Counted from the first letter of the stretch, positions 10,319-24,690 are shown. The stretch is 64,000 nt of DNA from Ectobius pallidus (GCA_964059195.1 CAXKWD010000005.1:45957825-46021824), one strand, 5' to 3'. The notes: a model not told the origin generated them from the letters alone. A program made the numbers and translations.

Positions 10319-11982
10319 GGTATTTACCGTAGATAAAAAGTGTTGTATGTTATACGATTTCTTCTCAAGCTATGCTCTTCAGCGACACATTCACACATAC
10401 ATTTTTCTAAAAATAGCGTTTTTTTAAATGAGACTTAAAAAACTTGTATTTATGCTAAAAAATTCATATCGATTTTAGAATATAATACGTTCTTAACCTA
10501 CAGTTACGGCGACGAATGTAGAAAAACTGGATTGTTGTCGTCATCGCAACAAGAAGATTAGATAATAACTAAAAAGTCTATGAATCAAAAATTTCTAATC
10601 GTCGTTGGATCAAAAAATATGACTTTCTTATTAAAATATACCAACGCCGAGGATTAGAAGTTAGAAATAATATGACAAGCAATTCATTTCGTGTAAACTT
10701 TTAAAACTGCAGTAATCATGGTAGGGATTTGTACCTAGGTATACTTGTTATTTTCTATGCCTCTTTTAATAGTCCTATCGTACATTTCTATAAGAATAAC
10801 ACATTTTGGACTTTATGAGTAAAACTGACAAGAGACTTGAAGTACCAAAAATTGTGACCATATCTTCTAATAATAGTGTAACAGTTCCTAATAAATGCCA
10901 ATACTGTAGATTGTGAATTAATGCGATTAAGTTTGAGATATTCTAACATTACGCAAGCATTATCCAGAGCTCGTTTTGAAAGAAGAGTTTAATATTTTAA
11001 CTGGAATCTTATTATAAGCCTACAAAGGCGTTATAGTTATGGTATAAAAGTGAAGATTATAGTCAATAAAATACGGCGCAAATATGCACAACTCGTTAAA
11101 AATAAATTATCTATCGAAATTTTCAAAACAATAAAACGTATTCGATACATTATTTTACGCACTTATTTCAATTACGGATAAGTTATTTTAGTAAAATCAT
11201 ATTACACTGGCTATATATTTTTTTTCTCTCTGTGTCACTAAAAGGACATCATTTACTTCGGTACAGAACATTAATCTTAATTGCCCTCCCAGCAAATTCA
11301 TAACATGAATTGTCCTTTTATTTACGTGCAATTGTTTGCAGGAGACTAAGACCGAAATGGGCAGAAGGACAAACATAATAGACAGATACGACAACTAAAT
11401 AATTATTATCATTCTGCAGTCCAATAAAAGGGTTTTACCATTGCTTTCAGTAACATACGAGTATGAATGCTACCTTAACCTTTTCATTCCTATTGACGTA
11501 TATATGCGTCACCGAAACAATTATATAGAACCAGAAATATAAAATTAATAGTTCAATGGATTATGCTATGTTACATTAAGAGTAATTTTATCCATGCAAT
11601 TGAATTGCCGTTCATGGAGACCAACTATTCTATTAAAAATTTCTACATTGATTTTAAACTTATAAGCTCATATCACTTGATGATTGCATTATAAATTCAG
11701 CTCTGAATGGGTTCAGAAATGTTCCAATATAGCTGATAAATTTGAAAGATTATATTAATATAAAAAATCAATTAATACTAGTTAAGGCTTAGTTAATATT
11801 TGTATGATTCCACCTTTTAAATAATTTTCCATTGTGGAATGTGGTGCATCTACTCATACACAATGAAATCGCATTTTGTCGGCAAAAAAATGTTTTATGT
11901 GAATTACATTTGCAAAGTTGTTTAAAATTATATACATATAGCTATATTAATAATATTATTTATCATAGGTAATCCCCGAATT
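10319..11982. other. No gene or repeat recognised
   Basis: AT-rich sequence with stops in all frames. I see no domain, repeat or transposon end. Short frames here (for example minus-strand 11197-11394) have no support. Confidence 0.5.
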
Positions 11983-13158
11983 GGATTTATTAAGACCATT
12001 CCATGAATAAAATGTAACGGATTATATAATAATAATTACTTTCGTGCTTCGTTGTATAAAACCAAAACTAAAAGTTGTGAGATCACAGCATACTGTGACT
12101 TAACCATCCATGAATCGATTCGAGTTACCTTGGTGTAATCAGTGCTACCAAATGAGCATATAAGACATAGTTAACTTCATTCAGGTAAGCTAACAGCAGA
12201 ACAGAATAAAAGCACACGAACTGGCTTGCACCGAATCGAAATTGTGTTCTTAAACAAAGTACATTTCTATTATTTCAATTTCTAAACAAGTTATGTTGTA
12301 TAAAATAATATGTTTTCGTGCCGCTTAGTGGCAGGATCTGACTGTTAATCACTGCACACTGATACTTTCGTCTCCAGTAACGAGCAGACGGTTTTATCAC
12401 GGTAAAACACCATCCTCGCGATGCCACAAGAATATTGCAAGATAAAGGGCCGTGATTGTTCTATATCTGAGGAATTGCTACACGTTATTGGTCAATATCA
12501 AACACGCGGCGTATGAGTTGAATAGTCACAGGTAATCCAACGATCGATTACGAGTTTATCAATACTCGAACTTCGTTCTCGCAAATATATCTGATGAAAC
12601 TCGTAATCTTAAATAGGATTTATTAAGACTATGCATGAATAAAATGTAACGGATTTTGTAAATAAGAATTGTTTTCTTACTTTGTTTTCAAAATTCTGCC
12701 AGCCATAAGATAAAGGCATACCAGATCAATGAGTAGTCCACGAAACGAATCGATGAATGGATCCGGGTTGTCAATGCTACCAATTGTGCTCATCATCAAA
12801 ATGGAGGGCGTCGTGGTAGTTGCTTATATCAAAACGCCATAAAAGCACATGAACTGGCTTGCACCGAATTGAAATAGTGGTTTTAATCAATTTACATTTA
12901 TATTATTTCAATTTTAAAACAAGTTATGTTGTATAAAATAATATGTTTTCATATTGCTCATGGCTGCATGTGATATATTAATCACTGCACGTCGATGCGT
13001 AACATGACCAATAACGATCCAAAGTTTTATCAGAAAAAATCGCATGTTCATATTATAGCAAGAATTTTATAAGATAAACGATCCTGATTGGTCTATATCC
13101 GAGTAACTCCTAAACATAATTGGTCAATACCAAACACGCGGCATATGAGTGGAATAAT
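11983..13158. repeat. Diverged tandem duplication, period about 633 bp
   Basis: Copy A (11983-12526) and copy B (12616-13158) are collinear. Both begin GGATTTATTAAGAC and continue through ATGAATAAAATGTAACGGAT, GAACTGGCTTGCACCGAAT, ACAAGTTATGTTGTATAAAA and ACACGCGGC. Insertions and substitutions are scattered between these blocks. About 90 bases separate the copies. Noncoding. Confidence 0.85.
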
Positions 13159-14329
13159 CTATATGAACTTATTTTTTTATTGAAATTAGTACGTACCAAT
13201 GCAATGCATACAGCCCACATAGTTCATACAGCTATTCTTCTTCTTAACCTTAATTCACATTCACTTATGTACGCTGATAAAATAAATTCTTCAAGTAAGT
13301 AAAGACTTTAAAAAATGCACTGGCAATAATATTAATTATACAAAGTATAAGCGTAGGCCTACGATTCGCTGACATGTTTGTTATGGTTCTGAAGCAGCCA
13401 TACAAGTTGGGACAGAAAATAAATTCAATCTGACAGGAATTAGACTACATTAGGTCTATTACTTGCACAGCAGCGTTTAAATTGAAAACTATTCACGTTA
13501 AAATATAATGCAGGTATCGGTATCAGTACATTTTAATAGAATGCACAATATCATATCAATAGCATCTGCTTTTAATTATTCAAAAGCTACATTTTATAAA
13601 TTCTTTTATTTACACTGACATCGTTATAAAGAAATGAACCTACCAAGGCGGGCTAACAAAGCGATCGAAATTTTGATAGGTTATGTTTAGGAGAGAGTTT
13701 TGTATTTTTGTAGCACCATATGTTATGCCCATTATAATAACTATTAATCAATGTGCATATGCTGTCAAGTGACAATACGGATTAGGTAAAGTACTAGCAA
13801 AATAGAACATCTGGAAATAAAAGCATGGTCTTTAGTTGTAATTTCGTCAATTATTTCTACTGACAGAAACGGATACTTTCGAGTTTAATTACGAATTATA
13901 ATGTTTGTGGTGGCTCGGCTTCTGATTAGCTGCCCTCGAAAGCCAATCAAAATGTTTCGAGGCTTCGGAGATTGCACTTTAAATAATAGGTTCAGCTGTG
14001 AATGGGCTAAGATATTAATAATTACAGTACACAAATTTTCCTTTATTTAACACAACGAGTAACCTACAGTGGGTCATCGGTTCGGAATTCAACCTGTTAC
14101 TATACTTAGTGCACACATGATCAGGTCGCTACCCATAGTTTTCTCAGTCACATTTATAGACCCCTAACGAAGACATCAATAACAAACTAACTTCCCAGAT
14201 ATTGAATTTATTATTATAATTCAGTTGCTATTTTCAATTACTATAAACATTACAAACAACTTCATAAGCATAAACGCACCAAAGTATGAGACAATAATAT
14301 TAACTAACAGAAATACATTTTATCAAGGA
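13159..14329. other. No gene recognised
   Basis: AT-rich; no domain, TIR or repeat seen. Confidence 0.45.
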
Positions 14330-17300
14330 CTGAAGATGGAGGAAAGGTTCCCATGATACTAGTGGGATCCCTCCATTGTATGGCAATGATGATACGTTGC
14401 CTCAAACATTCGCCAGCCCTAGGATCCCCTGGTGCAACAGCAAGTTTTCTACTTAGCTCTGAAGTTAACTCCTTGGCTTCTGCACACCATTAACCAAGTG
14501 TCTCGACAGCAAAAACCACAAAATGGTACTGGTCAACTAGGCGACAGTACTTTTCAACTTCAAAGATACAGCAGAAATCGCAGCAGAGCCAGGATTTTTG
14601 CAGGTACCCGGTAAATGTGATGAAGGTAATGTGTTGACTCAGGTTGCATCCCATAAAAGTGATTTACCCCTAACCCAAGGGAACAAGATCAACCCGACAG
14701 GTCTCTTACCATCTGATCGACTATTGCTAACTGGTCCCAAGATAGTCGGGACACCAGCAGAGACTAAGGCTCTTTTAATTAGTTAATTGATCATGGAATG
14801 CCTGGAATATCTTCCTGTGTTCTTAGGACTGTTTAAGCCATGATGGCCGTAAGGGTCAACTCTAGCACCGCACTGGCATAGCTGTGGATGGCAGATTCTA
14901 CAACCAAGCCGCAAGCCTACAGCGATCCTGAAAGGCACATCATTCATTGGAACACCCAAGTTAGATGAAGGAAAAGCTCTAAGCCAGGAGCCAGCTTCGT
15001 TTTCACAAATGGAAAGAAAGCGTGCTTGGTCTAGATCAGAAGGAGAAGAAGAAACTAGAAGTTGGTGTATAGGAATGGTTCTTATATGAACCCACTCTTT
15101 CTGAACCTCAGTATGAGCTGAAAAATTCTGTTCAGGATTTAAAAGTCTCCAGCTTGCAGGAGTCTCCGACAAATGGCAAATCTCAAGTTCATAATCATGA
15201 TTTAAAAGACCATATTTGACAAAATCAGAAACGCCATGAGCCGAGGCCAAGAAAGCAGGAAGACAAATTTCGTTAATCTAGCGCATACCAACTCCTCCAA
15301 ACCTAATAGGTAAACTCGCCAGTAACCAGCTTTTGTCATCAAGAGTCAGATTAGTATGGGTTGTAAGCAATTTCTCACGGTATCATACGATTCTTTGATA
15401 ATAGATGGATATAACCACAAAGAGTGGTACGACAAGGGTTTTAAGGTGGACAATCTTTCAATTTTATAACTATTTTAACCCTGTCTGAACATGAAATTCA
15501 TTAATAATCACAAGAGGTGGTTTGAAGAAAGTATGTTACTTTGGGAACAAAGAAACTACTTTATAGGTGGAAATATGCCGTATGAGAATGAACTGAATGC
15601 AAGCAGTCAAACATTTTCTTCATCAAACTCTAGTTCTCCCTTACAGTACGTTCCACAGCGTCATGCATGATGGGAAAACCGAGTACTAGCTACTATTTTA
15701 ATTCCAGGGGTAATTATCTGAAATGCAGTAACATCGTCTTCATCTCCAGCAGAGCAGAAGTGTAGCTCATATTTATTAGGATTGATTTCCAATCCAACAA
15801 CCCCACATTCATCAATGATCTTTTGAAGATCATCAAATACAATATTAAATTCATCTCCATCGTCTAAATAGAAAAATTTCAACTTACTCTGTAAGTGTAA
15901 AATTGTAGGATGAATTGCAAGGCTAAAAACCATAGGGCCCCTGGGATCACCTCGTTGTGCTCCTCTCGGATACGGACTAGTTTAGGTATTGAAGCTAAGA
16001 TGTGATGGAGTCCTATGTGCTTGCCATGGAAAAGGGAATAGGTTGGGAACTTTCCCCTTAACAATTGCTAACAAAGAATCTTGTTTGGTAATTGAAATGC
16101 ATTCCTGAAATCAATTTTAAGGATAACTTTATTACTACCTAAATTCTGGCCAAGATCTGTGTGAACGGAACGAATAATTTTCTCGCATCCGTTTGGAGTT
16201 CCAAATCCCAGCTGATGAGGACGAAAATATTCCCCAAGTGCCTTCCTTGTAGATGTACAAGGCAATTCAGCCACAAGCCTCCGGAAAGTATTACCAATTG
16301 CAATTGGACGGATGCCACTATCTTTCTTCTGAAGCTACATCAATGAAGCCCCAAATAAATAAATGGCAAGGTTTCGGGAACAATGCTTCTAAGATGAGGT
16401 CACATAGTTTTGTTATGCTGTTCAATAGTCGCCTACCAGCATGCCCTGAAGAGTAGAGAGGTAAGATCTTTGTAATGTTGAGGCCGTATGTCATCTAACC
16501 CAGAAGCAGAACCAGACGTGAAACTTCTTATTGCTTGCAAAACATTGTCTTCAGAAACTGATAACTGGGGTTCTTCAGAAGAAGGGGTGCCGGGAAATGA
16601 CAAAGACCTGGGAGGAGAAGGATGTTTATTAAGAAATGCATCAAAAGTCTCTCTGGTATTACTCGCAACACCTGAATCAGAAGAGAGAAGTCTGACGGCT
16701 CCTCGAATATCATCATCTGAGACTTTGGCTTCAACTATGCGGGGAAGGGACAATTTTGTCCTGTGTCTATTAGATGCAGGTGTCAAATCAGATTCTCTGA
16801 TATTGTCTTTAACTTTTGAAACCAAAGACCTTTCAGATCCTTTATTTGTTTTTCCTGGAACGCGGAAGGCTATGTATGTGAATAACAGGAGATCCTGCCA
16901 ACTTTTCTCCGAATTTTGTGTCAGAGATATGAGTTTATGTAATTTATCTGCAACAGCTTCTTGCACCCTTAGGTATTCTTCGTAAAACCTTTATATTTGT
17001 TTTACAAGTAGACAAAATAGCGTCAAAAAACTTTGTGAATGAATCAGGAGTAGGTATGTCCCCATGGACAAAAGGTTCGTTAGGGTGGGTTCTTGCCAGT
17101 GAATTTTCAGACCCTTAAAATCTTTGAAAGATTTATCATTCTCACAACAAAGCGAATAGGGCACTTGTTCAGTATTGGTATCCTCAGAAATATGAATTAG
17201 CACATTAGTTGCCCAAGATTTACACATCCATATGGAAGTTTTATGAAAGGAATCCTTGATTTCACCATCACAGAAACCTCAACTTTTTTCATGAAACCAG

Positions 17301-17395
17301 ATTTTACATTGATCACACGAAATTAAATTGCTGTCTTCTAAACTGTCATTGGAATCGCAAATCGAGCAAGTGATACTCACATTATCTTCCATTAG
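14330..17395 (-). pseudogene. Dead LINE with PHD-type finger, RT and restriction-like endonuclease
   Basis: Read on the minus strand from an ATG near 17391: a PHD-like C4HC3 finger (CSIC, CDQCKIWFHE, WMCK; 17380-17220) with a stop inside it. A C2H2-like finger follows (CCENDKSFKDFKGLKIHWQ, about 17110). The RT has GLDDIRPQHYKDL (16470), LGFGTPNGCEKII (16200), KIDFRNAFQ motif A (16110) and YLDDGD motif C (15860). Then come a SLPIRFGGVG block (15300) and a CXC...H knuckle (about 14860). The PD-(D/E)XK-type nuclease block follows (about 14780-14640): GPVSNSRSDGKRPVGL then PWVRGKSLLWDAT. Relatives have EP and RPDG there, so two acidic residues are lost. Many stops and frameshifts. Likely a NeSL/R2-like (restriction-endonuclease) LINE. 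Confidence 0.8.
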
Positions 17396-20300
17396 CAAAT
17401 GTTAATTTAAAGAGGATAAAAAAAATTCTGATTTTTAGAATACTCGAAAATAGAAAAATATCTTGAAATATACCCCAGATGAAGACACTAACACTCCTTC
17501 TAGTGTATTGACACATATAAATTGTCACGTTGCAAAATCGTTACCAGTTATAAACACGAAACAGTTGAAGTTGGACAATCTGTGCGCCGTTCCAGTGCTC
17601 AAAAGGAAAGAAGTGCGAGTGTGCGACGGTAAATATTTTAAAAGAGAGACGGTTGAAGGTTGCTGAGGAGGAGAGTGTCAGTTGAATTCAGAAGGGACTT
17701 GAATTCAGGACTGAGAGTGAGTTAGTAACGAAGCGAGCAAGAGGCCACAAGGAAGAAAGGAGGTGGTCGCCGATCGGCGCGGGGCTCCGACCGTGCTGAA
17801 GCTGGCATGTACGGTATAAGAAGATAAGATCCGCCCGTGCTGGAGCTGACATATACGGTATCGGAAGATGTCCGTGTTGCAACGGAAATTAAGGTTGGTG
17901 GTACGAATTAACAAGAGATGAAGTAAAAGGGACAGTTGACGGAAAAGTAACTAGTACTTCCATATGTAGTTCCGAAAGTGAATAAAGTATGAGAAAGCGA
18001 ATACGGTATCGAGATAAATTTTGAAAAAGTGAACCGTTGAAGAGTGCGAGAATTTGTGAAGAGGAATAGTGTTGAGGAAGGAACAGTTGAAAAAGTGAAC
18101 TGTCGAACGAGGAGTAGTTCGAAAAGTTAACCAGGTTGGTTGAACAGTAAGTTGTGCTGTTGTAAAATGGATTTGAACAGTTTAAAAGTGGACATGTACG
18201 CGAGTTTATAAAGTTCAGCAGCGAGAAGAGAGACGACTTTGAAAAGTTGAATAGGAAGATGCGTGATGGAGGAAGTAACGACCTATGGCTGTGGAGATAT
18301 AGCTATTGGACTGGGACGAGCCAGAGTGTTGGTGGGCTTATGTCGTGGCCGCCTGTAGCGGACAATCAGCTGGAAGAGAAGAATATGGTAGAGTCTAAGT
18401 GGTACTTGGAATCGAACGGGATTCATTAGGAGATGGACACCGACAGAAGAAGGATTGAAGAAGAATGGTGGAAAACATCGCTGGATTACTGTCTGTTCAG
18501 TATTCTCGGCTGTTATATTAAGACATTTTGAAACGATAAATAAAAAATAAAAAAACGATAGTTTTGAACTATAATTTTCAGTTCCATATATTCTAAGTTA
18601 TGACTGATGTAACAGATTATCTTGGGATATATAGGAAGGCTCAATGGATAGGTAAAGTTAGAAAAGATTTACATAGAGATTAAATTATGAGAGTAAGATT
18701 TTTGGAAAGAGTTAAGAGAAGAATTTATTGATTAATGATAGTATGTGTAATGAGAGAAAATAAGTAAATTCACTTTGATAGTGAGATAGTATTGCAGATT
18801 ACAGTATTTCAAGCTCAAGAGATAGAAGAGTTAGCTTAACGAGAAGTTAGGTTAGAGAGAAAGCTTTAAATAGAAAAAAGTAAGAAAAGTTGTTTAGGGT
18901 AAAGAATAGTTTCGTAATGGGATTCATATGGGAATTCAGAAACATAAATTTTCATAAAACCAAAAAGAGGAAATAGAGTAAAATGGTAGCATGAATTAAG
19001 ATAGTCGGCGAGCTTATTCGTCCTATTGTAAGCAAAGGACTGGGAGATCGAGTAAATGTCATACTCCCAAAAATATTGTAAGATCTAAATATCAAAAATG
19101 GAAGTAGGTGTAATGAAAATAGATGTTAGTAGGTAGCATAAATTAAGGTAGTCGGCGAGCTTAGGCGCCCTATCATAAGCACAGAACTGGTAGATCGAGT
19201 AAATGTCATACTCCTAAAAATACAGTAAGATCAAAATGTTAAGTTAGAGATGTTATCTGTTAATTTATGTGCGCGATGCTTTGCGCTATATCAAAGTAAA
19301 AAGAATAAGGGAGACCGAGGAAGTGATGTACTCCTATTGTTGAAAATCAGAGAAAGATTATTGCACCTAAAGGATAGTAAGTTGATTGTGGTTAATATTT
19401 TAACCAAAAAGAGAAAAGAGTTAAAGTTAGTTAAATAATTTTGGAAGAGAAGTGAACTTGAATAAAGTACAGTAAAGTTTAGAAGCATAGTGGCTTAAGA
19501 AGTATAAGATAAAAGTCGAGTTAAAAATAATTTCTTGAAGTAGAGTTTGAATGTAGATCGAATTAAGTTAAAAGTGAATTGAAAGCAATAAACTTGTAAT
19601 TTTGCTTTAGGGGAAGAAAGGAAAAAAATGAAAATAGAAAGAAAAGAAGAGAAACTAATAATTCTCATAAAAAGTTATTGTAAATTAAATAAACGAAATA
19701 ATAAGATTCTAACCAGTAGAATAATAGAGAGTATAATTAATAGAAAAAGGGAAATTTCAGTTTTTTCATACATTAAAGATTGATTATGGTGATAAAAATA
19801 TATAATAGGCCTACACATGTATTTATTCTATCAAGTTAAAGGTAGTTACTGGAGAAATAAAATGCTATTGTAAAAGAAAACAAAAATGGAACCTGTAAAG
19901 AAGGAAACAAAAATGATTTTGAATTATAATAAAAATATTGTTAATTGTGTTGGAAACACATAGTTATTATTCTCTTCATATTATGTGTATTATGACCCAA
20001 TCAAAATATCAGAACCCCCTCCATTCTCGACTGTTAAAAGCTAGCCGATAGGCCTAAATTATGTGAAAGGCCTTAAGTTGTAATTCAGAAGTTGTAAAGC
20101 CGCTCTCTGCACTTCTGAAGAATAAATAATAATACAAATTAATTAGTGGATGGATAGTGATATGATTGTGGATGGCGCCCATGTGACAAAAAACTCCACA
20201 ATAGAAAAGAGATTTGGTAAATTAACAATAATTAGTACTTGCGGTGAAGAAATTTGTAGAACACCCTGTATGGTGTTGTCATATATTAAATTGTATTGGA

Positions 20301-20480
20301 ATGTCTAACTGCACTTGTAATATTCTGCGTCGCTTAGAGTAGAGAAGACAGGTGCCGTTTACGTAATCACTGAACTGGGTCATTGTCACATAGGTATATC
20401 GTAAAAGAGAAACGTGTTAGTAAAGAAAAGGTTAAAAGTTTGAAGATTTTCAATACAATAAATGAAATAAAGGTTTGCTG
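17396..20480. other. Purine-rich noncoding region, possible LTR-type relic
   Basis: The plus strand is strongly A/G-rich from about 17640 to 19950, with repeated GTTGAAAAAGTGAAC-like phrases (18010-18150). An AATAAA is at 20121 and a TGGCGCCCA (like a tRNA-Lys primer-binding site) is near 20175. No gag or pol frame is present, and no matching second LTR was found. I cannot assign it. Confidence 0.3.
18985..19243. repeat. Direct repeat, two copies of about 110 bp, offset 147 bp
   Basis: Copies at 18985-19097 and 19132-19243 share GGTAGCAT, TAGTCGGCGAGCTTA and GATCGAGTAAATGTCATACT, with few mismatches. A weaker third echo lies near 19310-19335. Confidence 0.8.
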
Positions 20481-23400
20481 AAGTAAAGTCCCTCATATAA
20501 TCACAAATCTTTCAAATGAATCCGATTTCTAGCTGTATATCAATTAACAACCTCATAAAATCTAGCAGGATTGCAGTTCACTACATTCAGCTCATTCAAC
20601 AGCCTTCTATATTTGTAACTTCCCAGATAGGTACTTTATCTGAACATTGTAGATGTATTTGCATCTTCACTGGGTAACTGTGTGGTCTGAACATTTGCGT
20701 GTTTAACAATTAAGCAGAAAGCTCTGAGTCCCAAGTCCAGACCAAGAATCAATTTTGTCTATAGAATATAAAACTTTCAGTGTAATATATTTTTTAAGTT
20801 CCCAGCATCATTATTGAATTTATGAATGTATGCATGTGATTCGATTAATTTGTCCTACACCGCAAAGACAGGAACTTTTGTACATTTCCATTACAATGTG
20901 ATCACTTTTTTCATAGGAAAGTAGCATGAGACTCTTAATTTAAACGGAAGATGATAGTAAATCGTATTAGTAAAAATTCTGGCTTATAAAGCATTCTTTG
21001 AAAACTATTAAGCCTAATCTTTCATTTCGTACCTAACTCGATATTCTGATGGTACAATTATTATGTTCTTAATCTAGTAACAGTGCAGACAGACAGGATT
21101 AAGAGATGAAACTGGAGAGGATTTACCGACTGAAAAGCGGTGACAACACAGAATACTCATTGACTACCTGAGGGAATCTCACCTTGGCGTTAGGAGTGAA
21201 GTTTGTTTGAGACTCCACTTTACATTATAACATTATCAAAACGAAAAGTTACTCTAATTGCATTTCCATTCCACGTCTCTCTCTTTCTCTCTTCTCCTCT
21301 TGTCTATCTCCCCTATGTAGCCTGCCCCCTTCCACAAGGCTTGAATTGGATTACTCATGTTCTAATTATTGCCTTCCATAGTTTTCAATGTGCCTCTAAA
21401 AGCCTATCGGCAAACTCTATAACGAGCCATGAAGGTGGATACAGAATGTTTCTCTGTCGCATTAATTAGCGAAATATATTTATATATAAATACATGCTGT
21501 CGAATAATATTACTTCTTATTATGAATATAGCCTAAAGGGGAGAAGACAATATTTTTTTCTAAAAATTGAGGAAATTCTCAAGGAAAAATATTTCAAGTA
21601 TTTTGCGATGTGTGCATGTGTGCATTACACAGCATTTGTGCTTAATTATGTCTTTGTCGGATGTTCAGACTCCATTTTGAATGATCCTGCGTTCCTTCTT
21701 TGAAGTGTTTTTCCTCCCTGCCCTGCAAATTACTTAGTACACTACTTTACAATGGAATGTGGTTTATGGAAACACAGGAACAAATAAAGAAGAATGCATA
21801 AACCATGCTGCCAAAAGTAAAAGATGGGGCCAAGGAGGACAACAGCTGAGGTATATCTATTTACTATTAAAGATAAAGACGCCTTCTAGGAACTAACATA
21901 AAACTTTTCCTTTGAAAAGAATTTTTCTAGTCCATTTGGTTGTTAAAATAAGCATGCCTGTTTTTAAAAAATGGAAATGAAACTATTCATTTTACACAAT
22001 TTGCAGAGCAGAGTAACATAAAAAGAAAGGGTTTATCGATTTTAGTAAAACCCTATATTGCACACTTTGTTTTGAAAATCTTAGCGCCAAATGATATTTT
22101 TAATGATAATTATTTCTTGATAACTCTGTTTTTATTAGCAAAGATTAAAATTTTTATTGACAATTGCTTCTTCATATTTTTAATTGTGTTAATATGAGAG
22201 TTTATTGAAGAGGAGGAATAATTTTGTCTTGCAGGAATTAATGTGATAAAGTCGAGATCTCATACCGTTTAGAAACACCGTGTATAAATGGTGATTTCAA
22301 CGAATCCCATGCTAAGCTAATCGCGCGCTAGTGTAGTAGTTTGACCTTGACAAGTATTGCATCTTTGAATTTGAAATATAGGGACTAGAGAACAACTCGA
22401 AGTTCAAAGTGAATCTCGTTTCTAAATCAATACAGATTTTGCTGCACACCCATTCCAAATGGGATAAATGTTTATATAACTGTTTGTTTATACAAATGTT
22501 ACTATCATGTAATGAAGTTGCTTACAATACTCGTTAACCACTCTGTACATTATCAGTGCACTATCCAACGTTAAAATTCTTAATACTACTGAAGAACATT
22601 ATGAAGATTAATTCTTTTACCGTGGTGGTTTAACAAATAGACAGCTCAGTGAAATTCCGTGACTATTTTGTGGATTCGTGTTGTCATCAATACTGAAAAT
22701 ATATTTGAAACAATAGTGTATTAGATAGTATATTTCAGCTGAAAATATTGCCACAAGGAAAACGTATTTTTGGTCTAATATTCTAAAACTTGTACTCAAA
22801 TCTGCTAACGCCGAAAATGAATGATTGCAAAGCTAGGACTTGTAGTTCACCTAATGCTAAATATTTCCATTCCTTCATCTCAGGAATTTCTACCTGTTAT
22901 AAATACATGTTACAGATAATGATGCAGATCTAGGGAACAGTATATTATGCACTCTCCTTAATTTTAAAGACCAACAATTAATCTATGAACTGACACACGG
23001 ACCCATAAGATTTTATAAAATACATATTGCTCTAAATTTAAACTAATTTTTTTTTTTTAAATTTATGTTGAATGCCACCGACAGGTTACATGAAGATTAC
23101 GTCCGTGTAAAAAATAGCAATGCGTATCTGTCTCTCTGCCCTCCCATGGACTATAAGTGTAACAAAATTAGTCTAGGTACTGAGATCTCCAATTGGATGC
23201 TCTATGACCTACAGTAGAGGCCACTGGAAAATCAGATCAGTTCAAATAATACATATTAATAAGATTTTTGAAAGCACATACGTGATAATGGTAGTTTGTA
23301 TAAAATTATTTCTTACAAAATTTAGACGAGATACTTTTCTTAATCTCTTTTAAACGAAAACATAATACGTTAATAAAATAATATTATAATCAATGTATAA

Positions 23401-24690
23401 ACAATTTTTAAAATGTTCTTCCTTGTAGATAACACGTCATTTGAGAATGTATCAAGATGTGCAGAAACGTCTGAAATAAAGCATAAATGATTTAGGGTTG
23501 GAAAAGAATATACGAATATAAGAATGTAGTAGTGCTCAGGATAGATCAGATGTAGAAGGAAGGATATGGAATGGGATGGAAATAGATTTACTCTCGAGAC
23601 AGAAAGTACGGAGAGAGGGGAGGTAGTTACTAAAAATGAAAACTCATTCTTCATCCAGTTAGGTCTTGTCGCAAACTGTTTGCATTATCTGTCGGATTGT
23701 CTTTAGGGTTAGCATTCTTGGTAACTTCCAAACCACTGCTTGACTTCCAGATTAAGAAAGAGTTATACCCGAGGGGAACAGTTATGTAAAGATGACTAAA
23801 GTAGGCTTGTATAATTTCTTCGAGGAATAACTTGTTTTATAACTATCTTGTTAGATATCATCAGAATCACCTAAACAGAATTCAAAATCATATTCTTCAA
23901 CAGTGTATGCGCAGCCTTTTATGTTACCGTACCTGTTTGCAACGCAATCACTATTATATTTTGAACTTTTTATAGCCTAATTATAGATAATATCAAAAGC
24001 AATTGAAGGGTTTATTTCTAAAGATGTTCAGAAAAGCAAGATTTAAAACAGATCTATCTAAACCGATTAAGAATTTCTAGACCTCTTAATTTCAAAAATA
24101 TGAGGATATCAAGGATCGATCCCAGGCCACAATATCGATAATCATCAACCACTGAATACCAATGGTAGTCAACTTACAAAACTGAGTGTTTTTCTTCTGG
24201 ATTAATGGTTATGTAGGCTGTGTCCAAATAGTGGGATAAAAATTTGTCTGCATATTGAAAATAATATTAGTTTGCTTTAAGTTTAAATTCATTAGCATCA
24301 TTATTAATATTACTAAAGCACAATTTTATAATTAAAATTAACATTAAGTTTCAATTAAAGTTTTCCTCCTATATACCACCATTTAAAATAACATTAATAA
24401 CGGCTAGGAGAACAATAGAAGGAATATGGAAGGAAGTTATTAATTAATAAGAACTCGGATGATTATACAACTGAATGCGCACCACTGCAATACAGCCTTT
24501 TATTTTATATTGGAATTTGAAGGATAGAAGAAGTCATGTGAGTGTTTACACAAGATTTATTTATAATTTGTAAGGGAAATACAAATCTAGTTTAAGCTAT
24601 TTTTGGCGCCAAAATATGCTTACTGTTAGTAGTAACAGATTTTTACAGTTTGTCGTAGAGTTTAATATAAAGACCTTGAATGTATTCGGT
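20481..24690. other. No gene recognised
   Basis: About 4.2 kb of AT-rich sequence. Reading frames are short and unsupported. No transposon ends, tRNA or strong repeats were noticed. Confidence 0.45.

Noticed and set aside
20172..20190. Retroviral primer-binding site marking an LTR element
   Set aside because: TGGCGCCCA alone is short. No LTR end immediately precedes it, and no gag or pol frame follows.
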